Shown here piece by piece: positions 33,257 to 42,240 of a stretch of DNA of 64,000 nt; the first letter of the stretch is position 1; each line of letters starts with the position of its first letter. The stretch is from an uncultured Bacilli bacterium (lineage in GTDB: Bacteria > Bacillota_I > Bacilli_A > RF39 > UBA660), in assembly GCA_934155005.1 (NCBI GenBank), contig CAKPGR010000003.1:1-64000 (forward strand), written 5' to 3'. The notes under the pieces were generated by a model. That model had not been told where the DNA came from. It ran no database searches and saw nothing but the letters and a program-made list of their open reading frames with translations. Made by a program: the position numbers and the translations under genes.

Positions 33257-34212
33257 AAAATTTTTACATCGTGATTTAAATTAGCTTCTATATTTTTGCT
33301 TTGCTCGAAGAATAAATAATTCTCTATGCTTTCTGCTTCTAAATATTTAATCATGTTAGTAATACTATCATAGTTTTTATAAATATCATATAAAGGTAGA
33401 CTTAAATTATCAAAAAAACTATATATGGATTCTAATTCTTCATTATATAAGCTTTTATTTATTTCAATTATAATTTTAGAATCAGTCAAATTAACAAGGT
33501 TTTTAATATATAACATATTTGTTAAATTTATGTCTTTGACATTTAAAATAATAATAGGACTATTAATGTCAATACTATCTAGAAAGGTATTAATTTTTTT
33601 ATAATTTTTTAAAAGACTTTCTTTTAATTCTATTGCTGCTTTATATTTATCTAATTTTGGATATAGGTATAAGCTATTATTGTTTTCAACAAAAGATAAT
33701 ATAGTATTGCTAAGTTTATTAAAACATATATTTAGATAAATAGAATTTTTAAAATTAGTTAATTTAGTAAAAGGATCATCTAAATCAATTATTACAATAT
33801 CACCATTAGGACGACATATAATATTATTTAGTTTGTAATCAAGGGGATAAATTTTTTTATCAGTTAAGTTTTTAGAAGCTTTTACTATATTCCTAGAAAT
33901 TTTTATTTTTTCTTTCTTATTATATTTATTCATGACTTTATCTAAAGTTTCTCCTTCTACAAAATCATAATTAGTTGCCGCTATTTTATCGTTAATATAA
34001 ATAAAGTTATTTATGTGATAACATCCATCTATTTTATTTATTCTTGATTTTAATTTGTTTAATTTATATTTATTGACATAAAAAGTACATCTGTGATAAT
34101 CTTTTTCCCATTCTTTATAATATATTTTAAATGCTTGGTTTCCGGATTTATACACTTTTCCATATGAACCTGACCCTATATACTTTAAATTATCCGTTTT
34201 AAATGTTTCCAT
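33241..34212 (-). CDS. Protein-kinase-fold enzyme with variant motifs
   Basis: 323 aa. Glycine loop GSGSYGKV (13-20), ATP lysine K29 in AFKIY, a catalytic loop YPLDYKLNN with D125-x-K127-xx-N130 (HRD replaced by PLD), and DLD (143-145) instead of DFG, 13 residues after N130 as in canonical kinases. So the catalytic residues are kept while the flanking signatures differ. The C-terminal half (170-323) is unlike kinases and contains KIIIEINKSLYNEELESIY. No PASTA domain or membrane helix, unlike PrkC. ATG after GGAAGGAA. Could be a small-molecule or atypical Ser/Thr kinase. Confidence 0.65.
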   Translation of the reverse strand: METFKTDNLKYIGSGSYGKVYKSGNQAFKIYYKEWEKDYHRCTFYVNKYKLNKLKSRINKIDGCYHINNFIYINDKIAATNYDFVEGETLDKVMNKYNKKEKIKISRNIVKASKNLTDKKIYPLDYKLNNIICRPNGDIVIIDLDDPFTKLTNFKNSIYLNICFNKLSNTILSFVENNNSLYLYPKLDKYKAAIELKESLLKNYKKINTFLDSIDINSPIIILNVKDINLTNMLYIKNLVNLTDSKIIIEINKSLYNEELESIYSFFDNLSLPLYDIYKNYDSITNMIKYLEAESIENYLFFEQSKNIEANLNHDVKILTKKR

Positions 34213-34327
34213 AACAAATGTTCCTTCCGTTTATGAATAGATATTATAACACATATCTTGAAAAAATAAATAATTATTGATATAATTTAGAAACATTCAT
34301 GAATATAATATAAAAGAGGCGAGATTT

Positions 34328-35179
34328 ATGAATATTACAACAAAATCACTGCTTAAAAGTTTTATAGTTAACCTTTTTTTATCAATTGTCAAAGTAATTT
34401 CAGGAATATGTGGTAAATCTAGTGCTTTAATAGCTGATGGAATTCATTCTTTTAGTGATTTATCTACAGATGCAGTTGCCATTTTTGGAAATAAATATGC
34501 TTTAAAACCAGCAGATAAAGAACATCCATTTGGACATGGTAAAATAGAATATTTAACTTGTTTAATTATAGGAACAGTTATTTTAATTTTAGGAATAAAT
34601 ATAATTTTATCATCATTTAAAATAGATATTGTAAAACCTAGTTATATAGTTATTTTAGTTAGTATATTTACAATTATTGTTAAGGTTTTTTTGTATAAAT
34701 ATCTATTAAAAATAGGCTATAAATATAATAATGCTATTTTAATTACAAGTGGCAAAGAAAGTAGTGCAGATGTAATTAGTTCTATATTTGTTTTAATATC
34801 TAGTATTTTAATGCAATTTGATAACAAAATTTTAAATTATTCCAATATTATAGCTACTATAATTGTTGGAGCATTTATTGTAAAAACAGGAATAATTATT
34901 TTAAATGAAAATATAAGTACTATATTAGGAGAAAGAGAAATTAGTGTTGATGATATGATAGAAGTTATAAATCAAGATCAAAATATAGATTCCATTGATA
35001 ATTTTATTGTTATAAAAAATGGACCATATTTTCAAATAACAGGTGAAGTTAGTATGAATCCGAATTTAAAACTTAAAGAAGTTCATGATGTTGTTGATAA
35101 TATTGAACAAAAATTAAAAGATATAGATTCAAGAGCTAGATATATAAATATTCATGTTAATCCAACAAAGGAGTCTTAA
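34328..35179 (+). CDS. Cation diffusion facilitator (CDF) metal exporter
   Basis: 283 aa: five to six membrane helices, ADGIHSFSDLSTD with the DxxxD-type first metal site, HPFGHGKIEYL, and GKESSADVISS where most zinc CDFs have H-x3-D; here the His is Glu, which may shift metal preference. The cytoplasmic C-terminal ferredoxin-like domain (about 200-283) ends with YINIHVNP. AGAGGCGA ribosome binding site; mutM follows 2 bases later, so they share a transcript. Confidence 0.9.
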   Translation: MNITTKSLLKSFIVNLFLSIVKVISGICGKSSALIADGIHSFSDLSTDAVAIFGNKYALKPADKEHPFGHGKIEYLTCLIIGTVILILGINIILSSFKIDIVKPSYIVILVSIFTIIVKVFLYKYLLKIGYKYNNAILITSGKESSADVISSIFVLISSILMQFDNKILNYSNIIATIIVGAFIVKTGIIILNENISTILGEREISVDDMIEVINQDQNIDSIDNFIVIKNGPYFQITGEVSMNPNLKLKEVHDVVDNIEQKLKDIDSRARYINIHVNPTKES

Positions 35180-35181
35180 TT

Positions 35182-35997
35182 ATGCCAGAATTACCAGAAG
35201 TAGAAACTGTAAAAAATAAATTAAAACAATTAGTATTAAATAAACAAATAGTTAAAGTTAATGTATTATACCCAAAAATTATAGAATATCCAGATGTTTC
35301 TAAATTTAAGAAACAACTAGAAAAACAAACTATAAAAGATATAAAAAGAAGAGGAAAATGGTTAATGTTTGAACTTAATGATTATTATCTATTAAGTCAT
35401 CTAAGGATGGAAGGTAAGTACGTTATTAGAAATAAAGATGATGTTTATGATAAGCATGAACATGTAGAATTTGTTTTCTCTGATAATAAAACTTTAAGAT
35501 ATAAAGATACAAGAAAATTTGGAAGAATGTATTTATATAAAAAAGATGAAGTTTTAAATAATAAACCTTTAAATGAACTTGGACTAGAACCATGGGACTC
35601 TAATTTAACGATTAATTATTTAAGAAAGAAAATGGCTAAAAAAAGATTACCTATAAAAACATTACTTTTAGATCAAAGTATAATGGTAGGACTTGGTAAT
35701 ATATATGTTGATGAAGTTTTATTTTTATCATCACTTAATCCTAATTTAAAATATAATGAATTAACAGATGCTGATTTAGAAAAAATTATTGATAATTCAA
35801 AAATAGTTTTAGAAAAAGCTATAAAAATGGGTGGTACTACTATTAGAACATATGAATCAAGTGAAGGTGTTCATGGAATGTTTCAAGATAAGTTGTTAGT
35901 TCATAATCAACAAGTGTGTAAAAAGTGTGGTAGTGAAATTGTGAAAACCAGAATTGGTGGTAGAGGAACTTATTATTGTCCTAAATGTCAAAAATAA
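35182..35997 (+). CDS. mutM: Formamidopyrimidine-DNA glycosylase
   Basis: Removes 8-oxoguanine and formamidopyrimidines. N-terminal MPELPEVETV with catalytic proline and glutamate, the helix-two-turn-helix region GLGNIYVDEVLF, and a complete C-terminal zinc finger C-x2-C-x16-C-x2-C (CKKC ... CPKC). 271 aa is standard. Coupled to the CDF gene. Confidence 0.96.
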   Translation: MPELPEVETVKNKLKQLVLNKQIVKVNVLYPKIIEYPDVSKFKKQLEKQTIKDIKRRGKWLMFELNDYYLLSHLRMEGKYVIRNKDDVYDKHEHVEFVFSDNKTLRYKDTRKFGRMYLYKKDEVLNNKPLNELGLEPWDSNLTINYLRKKMAKKRLPIKTLLLDQSIMVGLGNIYVDEVLFLSSLNPNLKYNELTDADLEKIIDNSKIVLEKAIKMGGTTIRTYESSEGVHGMFQDKLLVHNQQVCKKCGSEIVKTRIGGRGTYYCPKCQK

Positions 35998-36025
35998 AAA
36001 ACTATGAAATCTACATAGAAAAATT

Positions 36026-36052
36026 AGTCTAGTTTTTGCTAGACTTTTTTCT
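36026..36052 (+). terminator. Intrinsic terminator after mutM
   Basis: AGTCTAG (36026-36032) / CTAGACT (36039-36045) stem and T6. Confidence 0.82.
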
Positions 36053-36098
36053 TTATAAGAATTAAAATTTATGATAAAATTATAGATAGGTGAATATG

Positions 36099-37298
36099 AT
36101 GGATAGAATAATTATGCATATAGATGTTAATAATGCTTTTTTATCTTGGACAGCAGTTTATCTACTTCAAAATGGTTCAAAATATGATATTAGAAATAGT
36201 TATGCTGTTATAGGTGGTGATGAAAAAGCTAGAAGAGGTGTAGTTTTAGCTAAGTCAATGCCTGCAAAAAAACTTGGTATTAAAACAGGTGAAACATTAT
36301 ATACTGCAAGAAAAAAATGCAAAGCATTAAAGACTTACCCTATGAATTATTCTTTTTATCAAAAAATGTCTAAGTCATTATTTGATTTAATAAGAAATTA
36401 TTCACCAGACATAGAACAAGCTTCTATAGATGAATGTTATCTAGATTATACTAATGTAAGAAATTTATATGGGAATCCATATGAATTTGCTCAAAGATTG
36501 AAAAAAGAGGTAAATGAAAAATTGGGTTTTACAATTAATATTGGAATTGCTAATAATAAACTATGTGCTAAAATGGCTAGCGATTTTGAAAAGCCCAATA
36601 AAATTCATACCTTATATAATTATGAAGTAAAAGAAAAAATGTGGCCTCTTCCTATTAATGAATTATTTGGAATAGGAAAAAAATCCACAGAAAAACTTTT
36701 AAAATTGAATATTAAAACAATTTCTGATTTAGCTAATGCCGATATAAAAAAATTAATTCCCTATTTTAAAAATCAATCTAGGTTAATGATCGATTGGGCT
36801 AATGGAATAGATGATAGAAAAGTTATAACAAAAGAAGTGGCATATAAAGGTATGAGTAATGAAATAACTTTACAAAGTGATATAACAGAAAAAACTAAAC
36901 TATATGAACACCTATTATTTTTGTCAGATAAATTAGCGCTTAGAATAAGAAAAGAAAATAAATATGCAACAGTAATATCGGTAACATTAAAAGATAAATA
37001 CTTTAAAAGAAGAAGTCATCAAAAAAAGATTGATAAACCTGCTAATACAACTGAGGCAATATATGAAAATGCTAAAAAAATATTAGATGAGATGTGGAAT
37101 GATGATTCAGTTAGATTAATAGGTATTAGACTTGATAAATTAACTGATAAAATTGTTATTCAAAAATCTCTTTTTGATGATGAAATAAAAGAAGATAATT
37201 TAAATTTAGAAAAAACAGTTGATAAATTAAAAGAAAAATATGGGATGAAAGTTATAGGAAGAGCATCCCTAAAAGATAGAAAAGACGTGAGAAGATGA
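36099..37298 (+). CDS. Y-family DNA polymerase (DinB/UmuC-like)
   Basis: Error-prone translesion polymerase. MHIDVNNAFLSW holds the first catalytic Asp, QASIDECYLDYT the SIDE motif; KLGIKTGETLYTARKKC is the fingers region; FGIGKKSTEKLLKLNIKTISDLA is the helix-hairpin-helix; the C-terminal little-finger domain follows. 399 aa is closer to UmuC-like/YqjW types than to the ~350-aa DinB. I choose the second ATG (36099), 5 bases after AGGTGA. No LexA box is visible in front of it. Overlaps tex by 4 bases. Confidence 0.9.
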   Translation: MDRIIMHIDVNNAFLSWTAVYLLQNGSKYDIRNSYAVIGGDEKARRGVVLAKSMPAKKLGIKTGETLYTARKKCKALKTYPMNYSFYQKMSKSLFDLIRNYSPDIEQASIDECYLDYTNVRNLYGNPYEFAQRLKKEVNEKLGFTINIGIANNKLCAKMASDFEKPNKIHTLYNYEVKEKMWPLPINELFGIGKKSTEKLLKLNIKTISDLANADIKKLIPYFKNQSRLMIDWANGIDDRKVITKEVAYKGMSNEITLQSDITEKTKLYEHLLFLSDKLALRIRKENKYATVISVTLKDKYFKRRSHQKKIDKPANTTEAIYENAKKILDEMWNDDSVRLIGIRLDKLTDKIVIQKSLFDDEIKEDNLNLEKTVDKLKEKYGMKVIGRASLKDRKDVRR

Positions 37299-39439
37299 AT
37301 CAAGATATAATTGTAGAAATAAGTAAAAATTTAAATTTAAAGGTTAGTCAAGTTGAAAAAACACTTAATTTACTAATGGAAGGAAATACAATTCCTTTTA
37401 TAGCAAGATATAGAAAAGAAGTAACAGGAGCATTAAGTGAAGATGAAATTAGAAGTATTAACGAAGTATACGAATATCAAGTTAATTTGTTAAAGAGAAA
37501 AGAAGATGTTATAAGATTAATTGATGAGAAAGGACTACTTACAAAAGAGTTAGAAGATAAAATAATGTCTTGTTTTAATCTAGTTGAAGTAGAAGACTTA
37601 TATAGACCATATAAAGAAAAGAAAAAGACCAAAGCAACCGATGCTATTAATAATGGACTAGAACCACTTGCTAAGATAATCATGTCTGGTAAAGAAAAAA
37701 ACATAGAAGAAGTTGCTAAAAGATTTGTTAATGATAAAGTAAAAACTATTAGTGATGCTATAGTGGGGGCAACATATATTATTGCTGAATGGATTAGTGA
37801 TAATGCTTATTATAGAAAATGGATAAGAAATTATACATTTAGAAATGGCAAAATAGTTACCAAAGTAAAAAAAGATAATAATGATATAAATAAAGTTTAT
37901 GAAATGTACTATTCTTATGAAGAAGAAATAAAAAGAATAAAACATCATAGAGTTTTAGCAATTAATAGAGCAGAAAAAGAGAAAGTTATAACTGTAAATA
38001 TAGATGTAAATAAAGAAGACATATTTACATATTTAGAAAGTAAACTTGTTAAAGAAAAAAATGCTTCATATCAAATTATTGTGGATGCTATAAAAGATAG
38101 CTATAAAAGATTAATATTTCCATCAATTGAAAGAGAAATTAGAAGTTATTTAACTGAAAAAGCTGTGGAAAAAGCTATCGAAAATTTTGGACAAAATTTA
38201 GAATCTTTATTATTAACACCACCAATAAAAGAAAAGATAGTATTAGCTTTTGATCCAGGGTATGTAAATGGATGTAAAATAGCTGTAATTGATAAAACAG
38301 GTAAATATCTTGATTCTACGGTAATAAAACCATTTTTAAAAAATAAAACAGATTTAACAAAAGATAAAGAAGAAATTGTTAAATTAATAAAAAAATATAA
38401 TGTTGATATTATAGCAATTGGGAATGGGACAGCTTCTCGTGAATCAGAAAAATTTTGCTCAGAATTAATTAAAGAAAATAATTTAAATACAAAATATGTT
38501 ATTGTATCAGAAGCAGGAGCCTCTATTTATAGTGCATCAGAACTTGCTATAAAAGAATTTCCAGACTTAGCTGTTGAAAAAAGAAGTGCTGTTAGTATTG
38601 GAAGAAGATTACAAGATCCACTTTCAGAGCTTGTTAAAATACCTCCTGATGGAATAGGAGTTGGATTATATCAACATGATATAGCAGGTAAAAAATTATC
38701 AGAAAGTTTAGATTTTGTTGTTTCTAAGGTAGTAAATAGTGTAGGAGTTAATATTAATACAGCATCCCCTTCCATTTTAAAATATATATCTGGTATCACT
38801 AAAAAAAATATTGACAAAATTATTTCATATAGAGAAGATGCTGGTGAAATAAAATCAAGAGATGAAATAAAAAAGAAAAAAATATTAAGTGATAAAGTAT
38901 ATGAACAAGCAATTGGTTTTTTAAGAATTACAAATGGGGATAACATCTTAGATCAAACAGCTATCCATCCAGAAAGATATGAAACAGTTATGGAATTTTT
39001 AAAACTTCTAGACTTAAATATCTCTCATATAGGAACAAAAGAATTAATAAATAAATTAGATAATATTGATTTAGAAGAATATACTAAAAAATTAAATATA
39101 GATATATATACTTTAACAGATATTATAGAAGATTTAAAAAAACCAAATAGAGATCCACGTGATTTAATAGATGCTCCAATTTTGAAGAGTGATGTTTTAG
39201 AATTAAAAGATTTAAAATTAGGAATGAAGTTACAAGGTACTGTTCGTAATGTAACACCTTTTGGAGCATTTATAGATATTGGACTTCATGATGATGGACT
39301 TGTTCATATATCGAAAATGTCAAAACAATATATTAAAGATCCAACTGATGTAGTTAGTGTTGGTGATATAGTTGATTGCTATGTAATAGATATAAATCAA
39401 GAAAAAGAAAAGGTTTCTTTAAGTTTAATTGAAGAATAA
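37295..39439 (+). CDS. tex: Tex-family RNA-binding transcription accessory protein
   Basis: 714 aa with the canonical order: N-terminal helical HTH-like domain, YqgF/RNase H-like domain (VLAFDPGYVNGCKIAVID near 330), two helix-hairpin-helix motifs (VVNSVGVNINTASPSILKY near 495) and a C-terminal S1 RNA-binding domain (GTVRNVTPFGAFIDIGLHDDG near 640-700). Role in the family: transcript stability and expression; exact function unsettled. Confidence 0.95.
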   Translation: MNQDIIVEISKNLNLKVSQVEKTLNLLMEGNTIPFIARYRKEVTGALSEDEIRSINEVYEYQVNLLKRKEDVIRLIDEKGLLTKELEDKIMSCFNLVEVEDLYRPYKEKKKTKATDAINNGLEPLAKIIMSGKEKNIEEVAKRFVNDKVKTISDAIVGATYIIAEWISDNAYYRKWIRNYTFRNGKIVTKVKKDNNDINKVYEMYYSYEEEIKRIKHHRVLAINRAEKEKVITVNIDVNKEDIFTYLESKLVKEKNASYQIIVDAIKDSYKRLIFPSIEREIRSYLTEKAVEKAIENFGQNLESLLLTPPIKEKIVLAFDPGYVNGCKIAVIDKTGKYLDSTVIKPFLKNKTDLTKDKEEIVKLIKKYNVDIIAIGNGTASRESEKFCSELIKENNLNTKYVIVSEAGASIYSASELAIKEFPDLAVEKRSAVSIGRRLQDPLSELVKIPPDGIGVGLYQHDIAGKKLSESLDFVVSKVVNSVGVNINTASPSILKYISGITKKNIDKIISYREDAGEIKSRDEIKKKKILSDKVYEQAIGFLRITNGDNILDQTAIHPERYETVMEFLKLLDLNISHIGTKELINKLDNIDLEEYTKKLNIDIYTLTDIIEDLKKPNRDPRDLIDAPILKSDVLELKDLKLGMKLQGTVRNVTPFGAFIDIGLHDDGLVHISKMSKQYIKDPTDVVSVGDIVDCYVIDINQEKEKVSLSLIEE

Positions 39440-39453
39440 AAAATTGTTAAAAA

Positions 39454-39480
39454 AATACTAGGCTTTAATACCTAGTTTTT
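39454..39480 (+). terminator. Intrinsic terminator after tex
   Basis: ACTAGG / CCTAGT stem with TTTTTATT. Confidence 0.8.
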
Positions 39481-39530
39481 ATTAGGATTATGATTAAATG
39501 TAAATAATTGTCAACAAAAATTAATAATGT

Positions 39531-39559
39531 TTGATAATTATAAATTTTGGTGTTATACT
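39531..39559 (+). promoter_or_regulatory. Promoter at the head of the T4SS-like island
   Basis: TTGATA (39531-39536), 17-base spacer, TATACT (39554-39559), about 35 bases before the first small gene. Confidence 0.7.
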
Positions 39560-39595
39560 AAAAATGTAATATAAAATCGTAAAGGTGGTGAAATA

Positions 39596-39769
39596 ATGAA
39601 AGAAGCTACAGGAGAAGCAAACATGACAGTAGTAACAATTATCTTAATTGCGGCAATTGTTGCAATCGCTACACCATTAATAACTAATATGATGAATAGC
39701 ACAAAACAAAAAGCGGAATGCATGAGTAATGGTGGTGTTTGGGAAAATAACACATGTAAAAATTCATAA
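39596..39769 (+). CDS. Small pilin-like membrane protein with MKEAxG leader (57 aa)
   Basis: Starts MKEATGEANMT, then a single ~22-residue hydrophobic helix (VVTIILIAAIVAIATPLI) and a short external tail with a CxxxGGxWxNxxC motif (C42 and C54) that could form a disulphide. The shared MKEAxG start also opens the next two genes. Strong AAAGGTGG ribosome binding site. Size and layout resemble small pilins; a short leader ending in Gly before the helix would suit a prepilin-type peptidase, but the canonical E5 residue is not obvious. First gene of the island. Confidence 0.65.
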   Translation: MKEATGEANMTVVTIILIAAIVAIATPLITNMMNSTKQKAECMSNGGVWENNTCKNS

Positions 39770-39784
39770 AATGAGGTATAAAAT

Positions 39785-40210
39785 ATGAAAGAAGCGATAG
39801 GTAGTATTCCATTATACAATTTTATAATTATATTTATAGTCATTACCTTTGGCTTTTTATCTGCTACACTTATGTACTACAAAGCTTTCAAGTTAAATAG
39901 TAAAATAGCTTATTCCTTAGAAAAATATGAAGGGTATAATGATTTATCTTCTAAGGAAATTAATAAAAATTTGGGAACATTAGGATATCGCGTTGGTAGT
40001 ACTAATGATTGTCCTGTTAAACAAGGAAATAGAATAGGTACATCAGGAATTAATTATCCTATTTGTATTTATGAAATAACTAGAAAAGATAGTGCATATT
40101 TTAATTATGGGATAATTACATATATCTATTTAGATATTCCTCTTATAGGAGGTACCTTTAAAATCCCAGTATATACTGAATCTGAAAAGATTTTTAAATT
40201 TTCAAGTTAG
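39785..40210 (+). CDS. MKEAxG-leader membrane protein A (141 aa)
   Basis: MKEAIGSIPLYNF followed by a hydrophobic helix to about residue 35, then a globular extracellular domain of ~100 residues with two cysteines and a final YLDIPLIGGTFKIPVYTESE. The next gene is a clear paralogue, sharing start, the KIAYSLEKYEGYN/KIIDIIEYYDGEV region, LGxxGYR(V/I), YxICIYE and the ending pattern (L/V)P(L/I)IG...(I/L)PVY. Probably pseudopilin- or minor-pilin-like component exposed on the surface. GAGGTATAAAAT ribosome binding site. Confidence 0.6.
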   Translation: MKEAIGSIPLYNFIIIFIVITFGFLSATLMYYKAFKLNSKIAYSLEKYEGYNDLSSKEINKNLGTLGYRVGSTNDCPVKQGNRIGTSGINYPICIYEITRKDSAYFNYGIITYIYLDIPLIGGTFKIPVYTESEKIFKFSS

Positions 40211-40222
40211 AGTGGTGAATTT

Positions 40223-40681
40223 ATGAGAGAAGCAATAGGAACAACATATGTACTAAATTTTATTATTGTATTTTTTGTAATATTCATTGCTTTTTTTGTT
40301 GGTAGCATGGTATATACAAAAGCTTTTAAAGTAAAAAATAAAATAATAGATATAATTGAATATTATGATGGTGAGGTAGTAGATGGATCTAATAGTTTAA
40401 AATCAGGACCACTTACTGATATTAATAATAAATTAGGATCAATAGGATATAGAATAGCTAATAACAATCAAAATAATTGTGATAATAATAGATTTACGGA
40501 TAAAGGTGGTCAAATAGTTAATAAAGGTAATTCTAATTATAGATATTGTATATATAAATTTAAAGAAAATAGAGGAACATATTATGGAGTTGTAACATAT
40601 ATGTATTTTGAAGTGCCAATTATAGGTGCTAAATTAGAACTTCCAATATATGGTGAAACGAGAACATTTATTAAATTATAA
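40223..40681 (+). CDS. MKEAxG-leader membrane protein B (152 aa)
   Basis: Paralogue of the preceding gene, starting MREAIGTTYVLNF with a membrane helix (about 10-34), then a soluble domain with NKLGSIGYRIA, YRYCIYK, TYMYFEVPIIGAKLELPIYGE. The duplicated pair suggests two subunits of one surface structure. GTGGTG ribosome binding site, 12 bases after the previous gene. No match to a named family. Confidence 0.6.
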   Translation: MREAIGTTYVLNFIIVFFVIFIAFFVGSMVYTKAFKVKNKIIDIIEYYDGEVVDGSNSLKSGPLTDINNKLGSIGYRIANNNQNNCDNNRFTDKGGQIVNKGNSNYRYCIYKFKENRGTYYGVVTYMYFEVPIIGAKLELPIYGETRTFIKL

Positions 40682-40694
40682 AAGGGGTGATTAG

Positions 40695-41702
40695 ATGAAC
40701 GTAATTATTTCTAATAGATATCAATCTGTTTTAGAACAACTAGACATTGATGTTATAAAAACATTGAATGGTGAATTTGATGTAGATGACATAATAAATC
40801 AATTTCAAAATTTTTTCTTTCAAAGAATGATTTTAGATATAACAGCTATTAAAGGATATAAAGATATTAAAACACTACAAAAGTTGTCTATATCATTAGA
40901 TATGGATAAAGTAATATTACTTTTAGATGATTCAGTTGATGATGGGTCAGGTGACTTTTTATCAAAATTAATATCAATGGGTATATACAACTTCACTAAA
41001 AATGTTGAAGGAATAATGTATTTATATAATAACCCTAATTCATATCGTGATGTAGCGCATATTCAACAACTTGATCAAACAAGTGGTGGACAAGTTGTTG
41101 TAGAACACTATGAAAATGCAGCTATTCAAAAAGGTGTTAGAGTTATAGGTGTTAAAAACGTTACTAAACAAAGTGGTGCTACAACACTCATTTATATGAT
41201 GAAAAAACAATTAGAAAAACATTATAGTGTTGTTGCTATTGAAGTAGATAAAAATGATTTTAAATTTTTTAATGACAAAAATATGTATTCAACAACAAGT
41301 GTTGAAATAGGAAATTTAGTAGCTAAATATAATGATCAAGATGTGATATTAGTTGATGTAAATGATAGTCAATCAGCTGAAAATTTATGCCATGAAATGC
41401 TTTATTTAGTTGAACCATCAATGATTAAATTAAATAAACTTATGCTTACAAATAATAAAGTATTTAAAGATTTAAAGGGCAAAAAAATAATATTAAATCA
41501 AAGTATATTAAGTACTAAGGATGTATTAGAATTTGAATATGAATCCAATTCAAAGGTATTCTTTAATATGCCACCTTTAGATGAAAGAGAAAGAAGTATT
41601 CATATTTTAAATAAATTTTTATTTATGATGGGATTCTCAAAACAACAAACTACAGAAGAAGAACAAAAAAAGTTTAGTATATTAGGTCTTTTTGGAAAAT
41701 AG
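40695..41702 (+). CDS. TadZ/CpaE-like MinD-family ATPase
   Basis: 335 aa. N-terminal ~110 residues look like a receiver-type domain (DVDDIINQFQNFFFQRMILDITAI ... MDKVILLLDD), then a linker and a MinD/ParA-type domain with deviant Walker A VTKQSGATTL (about 156-165) and a DVILVDVNDS strand. This two-domain order is that of TadZ/CpaE, which localises Tad pilus machinery; the P-loop lacks the usual KGGVGKT glycines, so nucleotide binding may be weak. C-terminal tail is Gln/Glu-rich. Lies between the pilin-like genes and the VirB-like genes. Confidence 0.65.
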   Translation: MNVIISNRYQSVLEQLDIDVIKTLNGEFDVDDIINQFQNFFFQRMILDITAIKGYKDIKTLQKLSISLDMDKVILLLDDSVDDGSGDFLSKLISMGIYNFTKNVEGIMYLYNNPNSYRDVAHIQQLDQTSGGQVVVEHYENAAIQKGVRVIGVKNVTKQSGATTLIYMMKKQLEKHYSVVAIEVDKNDFKFFNDKNMYSTTSVEIGNLVAKYNDQDVILVDVNDSQSAENLCHEMLYLVEPSMIKLNKLMLTNNKVFKDLKGKKIILNQSILSTKDVLEFEYESNSKVFFNMPPLDERERSIHILNKFLFMMGFSKQQTTEEEQKKFSILGLFGK

Positions 41703-41731
41703 TTGACAAAATAAGGAAAATAAAGTATATT
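41703..41731 (+). promoter_or_regulatory. Internal promoter before VirB2-like gene
   Basis: TTGACA (41703-41708), 17-base spacer, TATATT (41726-41731), directly after the TadZ-like stop codon. Confidence 0.7.
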
Positions 41732-41779
41732 ATTTATAGAAAGCAATAAAATTATTTATTGAAATAGGAGGTTTTGTTT

Positions 41780-42151
41780 ATGTTAAATATATTAACTGAT
41801 TTAACTTGTGAAGGATTAACAATCCCAGGATTAATTGTAAACTTAGTTTATTATGCTATTTTAGCTATAAAAATATTTGTACCATTAGTTTTAATTGTTT
41901 TTGGTATGATGGATTTAGCAAAAGCTGTTATGGCACAAGATGACAAAATAATGAAAGAATCACAAAAAAGATTAATTAGTAGAATTATTTATGCTGTATT
42001 AGTTTTCTTAATTATTTCATTAGTTCAAATGGTATTTACTTTCTTAGGAAATGCTGATAAAGATAGTGAAACAGGACAAAGTGGTTCTATGAAATGTGTA
42101 TCATGTTTAATTAATGGTAAAACAGGTGCAGCAAATAGCTGTGGTAGATAA
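41780..42151 (+). CDS. VirB2/TrbC-like membrane subunit (123 aa)
   Basis: Two hydrophobic helices (about 18-43 and 66-88) separated by a basic loop containing DDKIMKESQKRLISRII, the helix-charged loop-helix layout of VirB2/TrbC pilins. Short Cys-containing tail (CVSCLINGKT). Begins at 41780 after GGAGG; an in-frame TTG upstream is rejected. The loop DLAKAVMAQDDK recurs in the next gene (DFIKAITSDDEKVFKEAWNKLMKRII). It has its own promoter and terminator, so it may be made in excess, as pilin would be. Confidence 0.65.
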   Translation: MLNILTDLTCEGLTIPGLIVNLVYYAILAIKIFVPLVLIVFGMMDLAKAVMAQDDKIMKESQKRLISRIIYAVLVFLIISLVQMVFTFLGNADKDSETGQSGSMKCVSCLINGKTGAANSCGR

Positions 42152-42176
42152 GACATTAAATTGTCTTATTTTTTTT
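42148..42176 (+). terminator. Terminator after VirB2-like gene
   Basis: ATAAGACA (42148-42155) / TGTCTTAT (42162-42169) stem then T run. Confidence 0.82.
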
Positions 42177-42240
42177 ATAAAAAAGCCATTTTAATTGAAA
42201 ATAAAAGACTTTATATGTTATAATTGTTGTAGGTGATAAT

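Noticed and set aside
36053..36098. LexA box before the Y-family polymerase
   Set aside because: No CGAAC-N4-GTTCG-like palindrome in the promoter region, in contrast to recA.
37658..37948. Minus-strand open frames inside tex, essC, virD4 and other large genes
   Set aside because: They mirror the coding bias of the well-supported gene on the other strand and have no ribosome binding sites.
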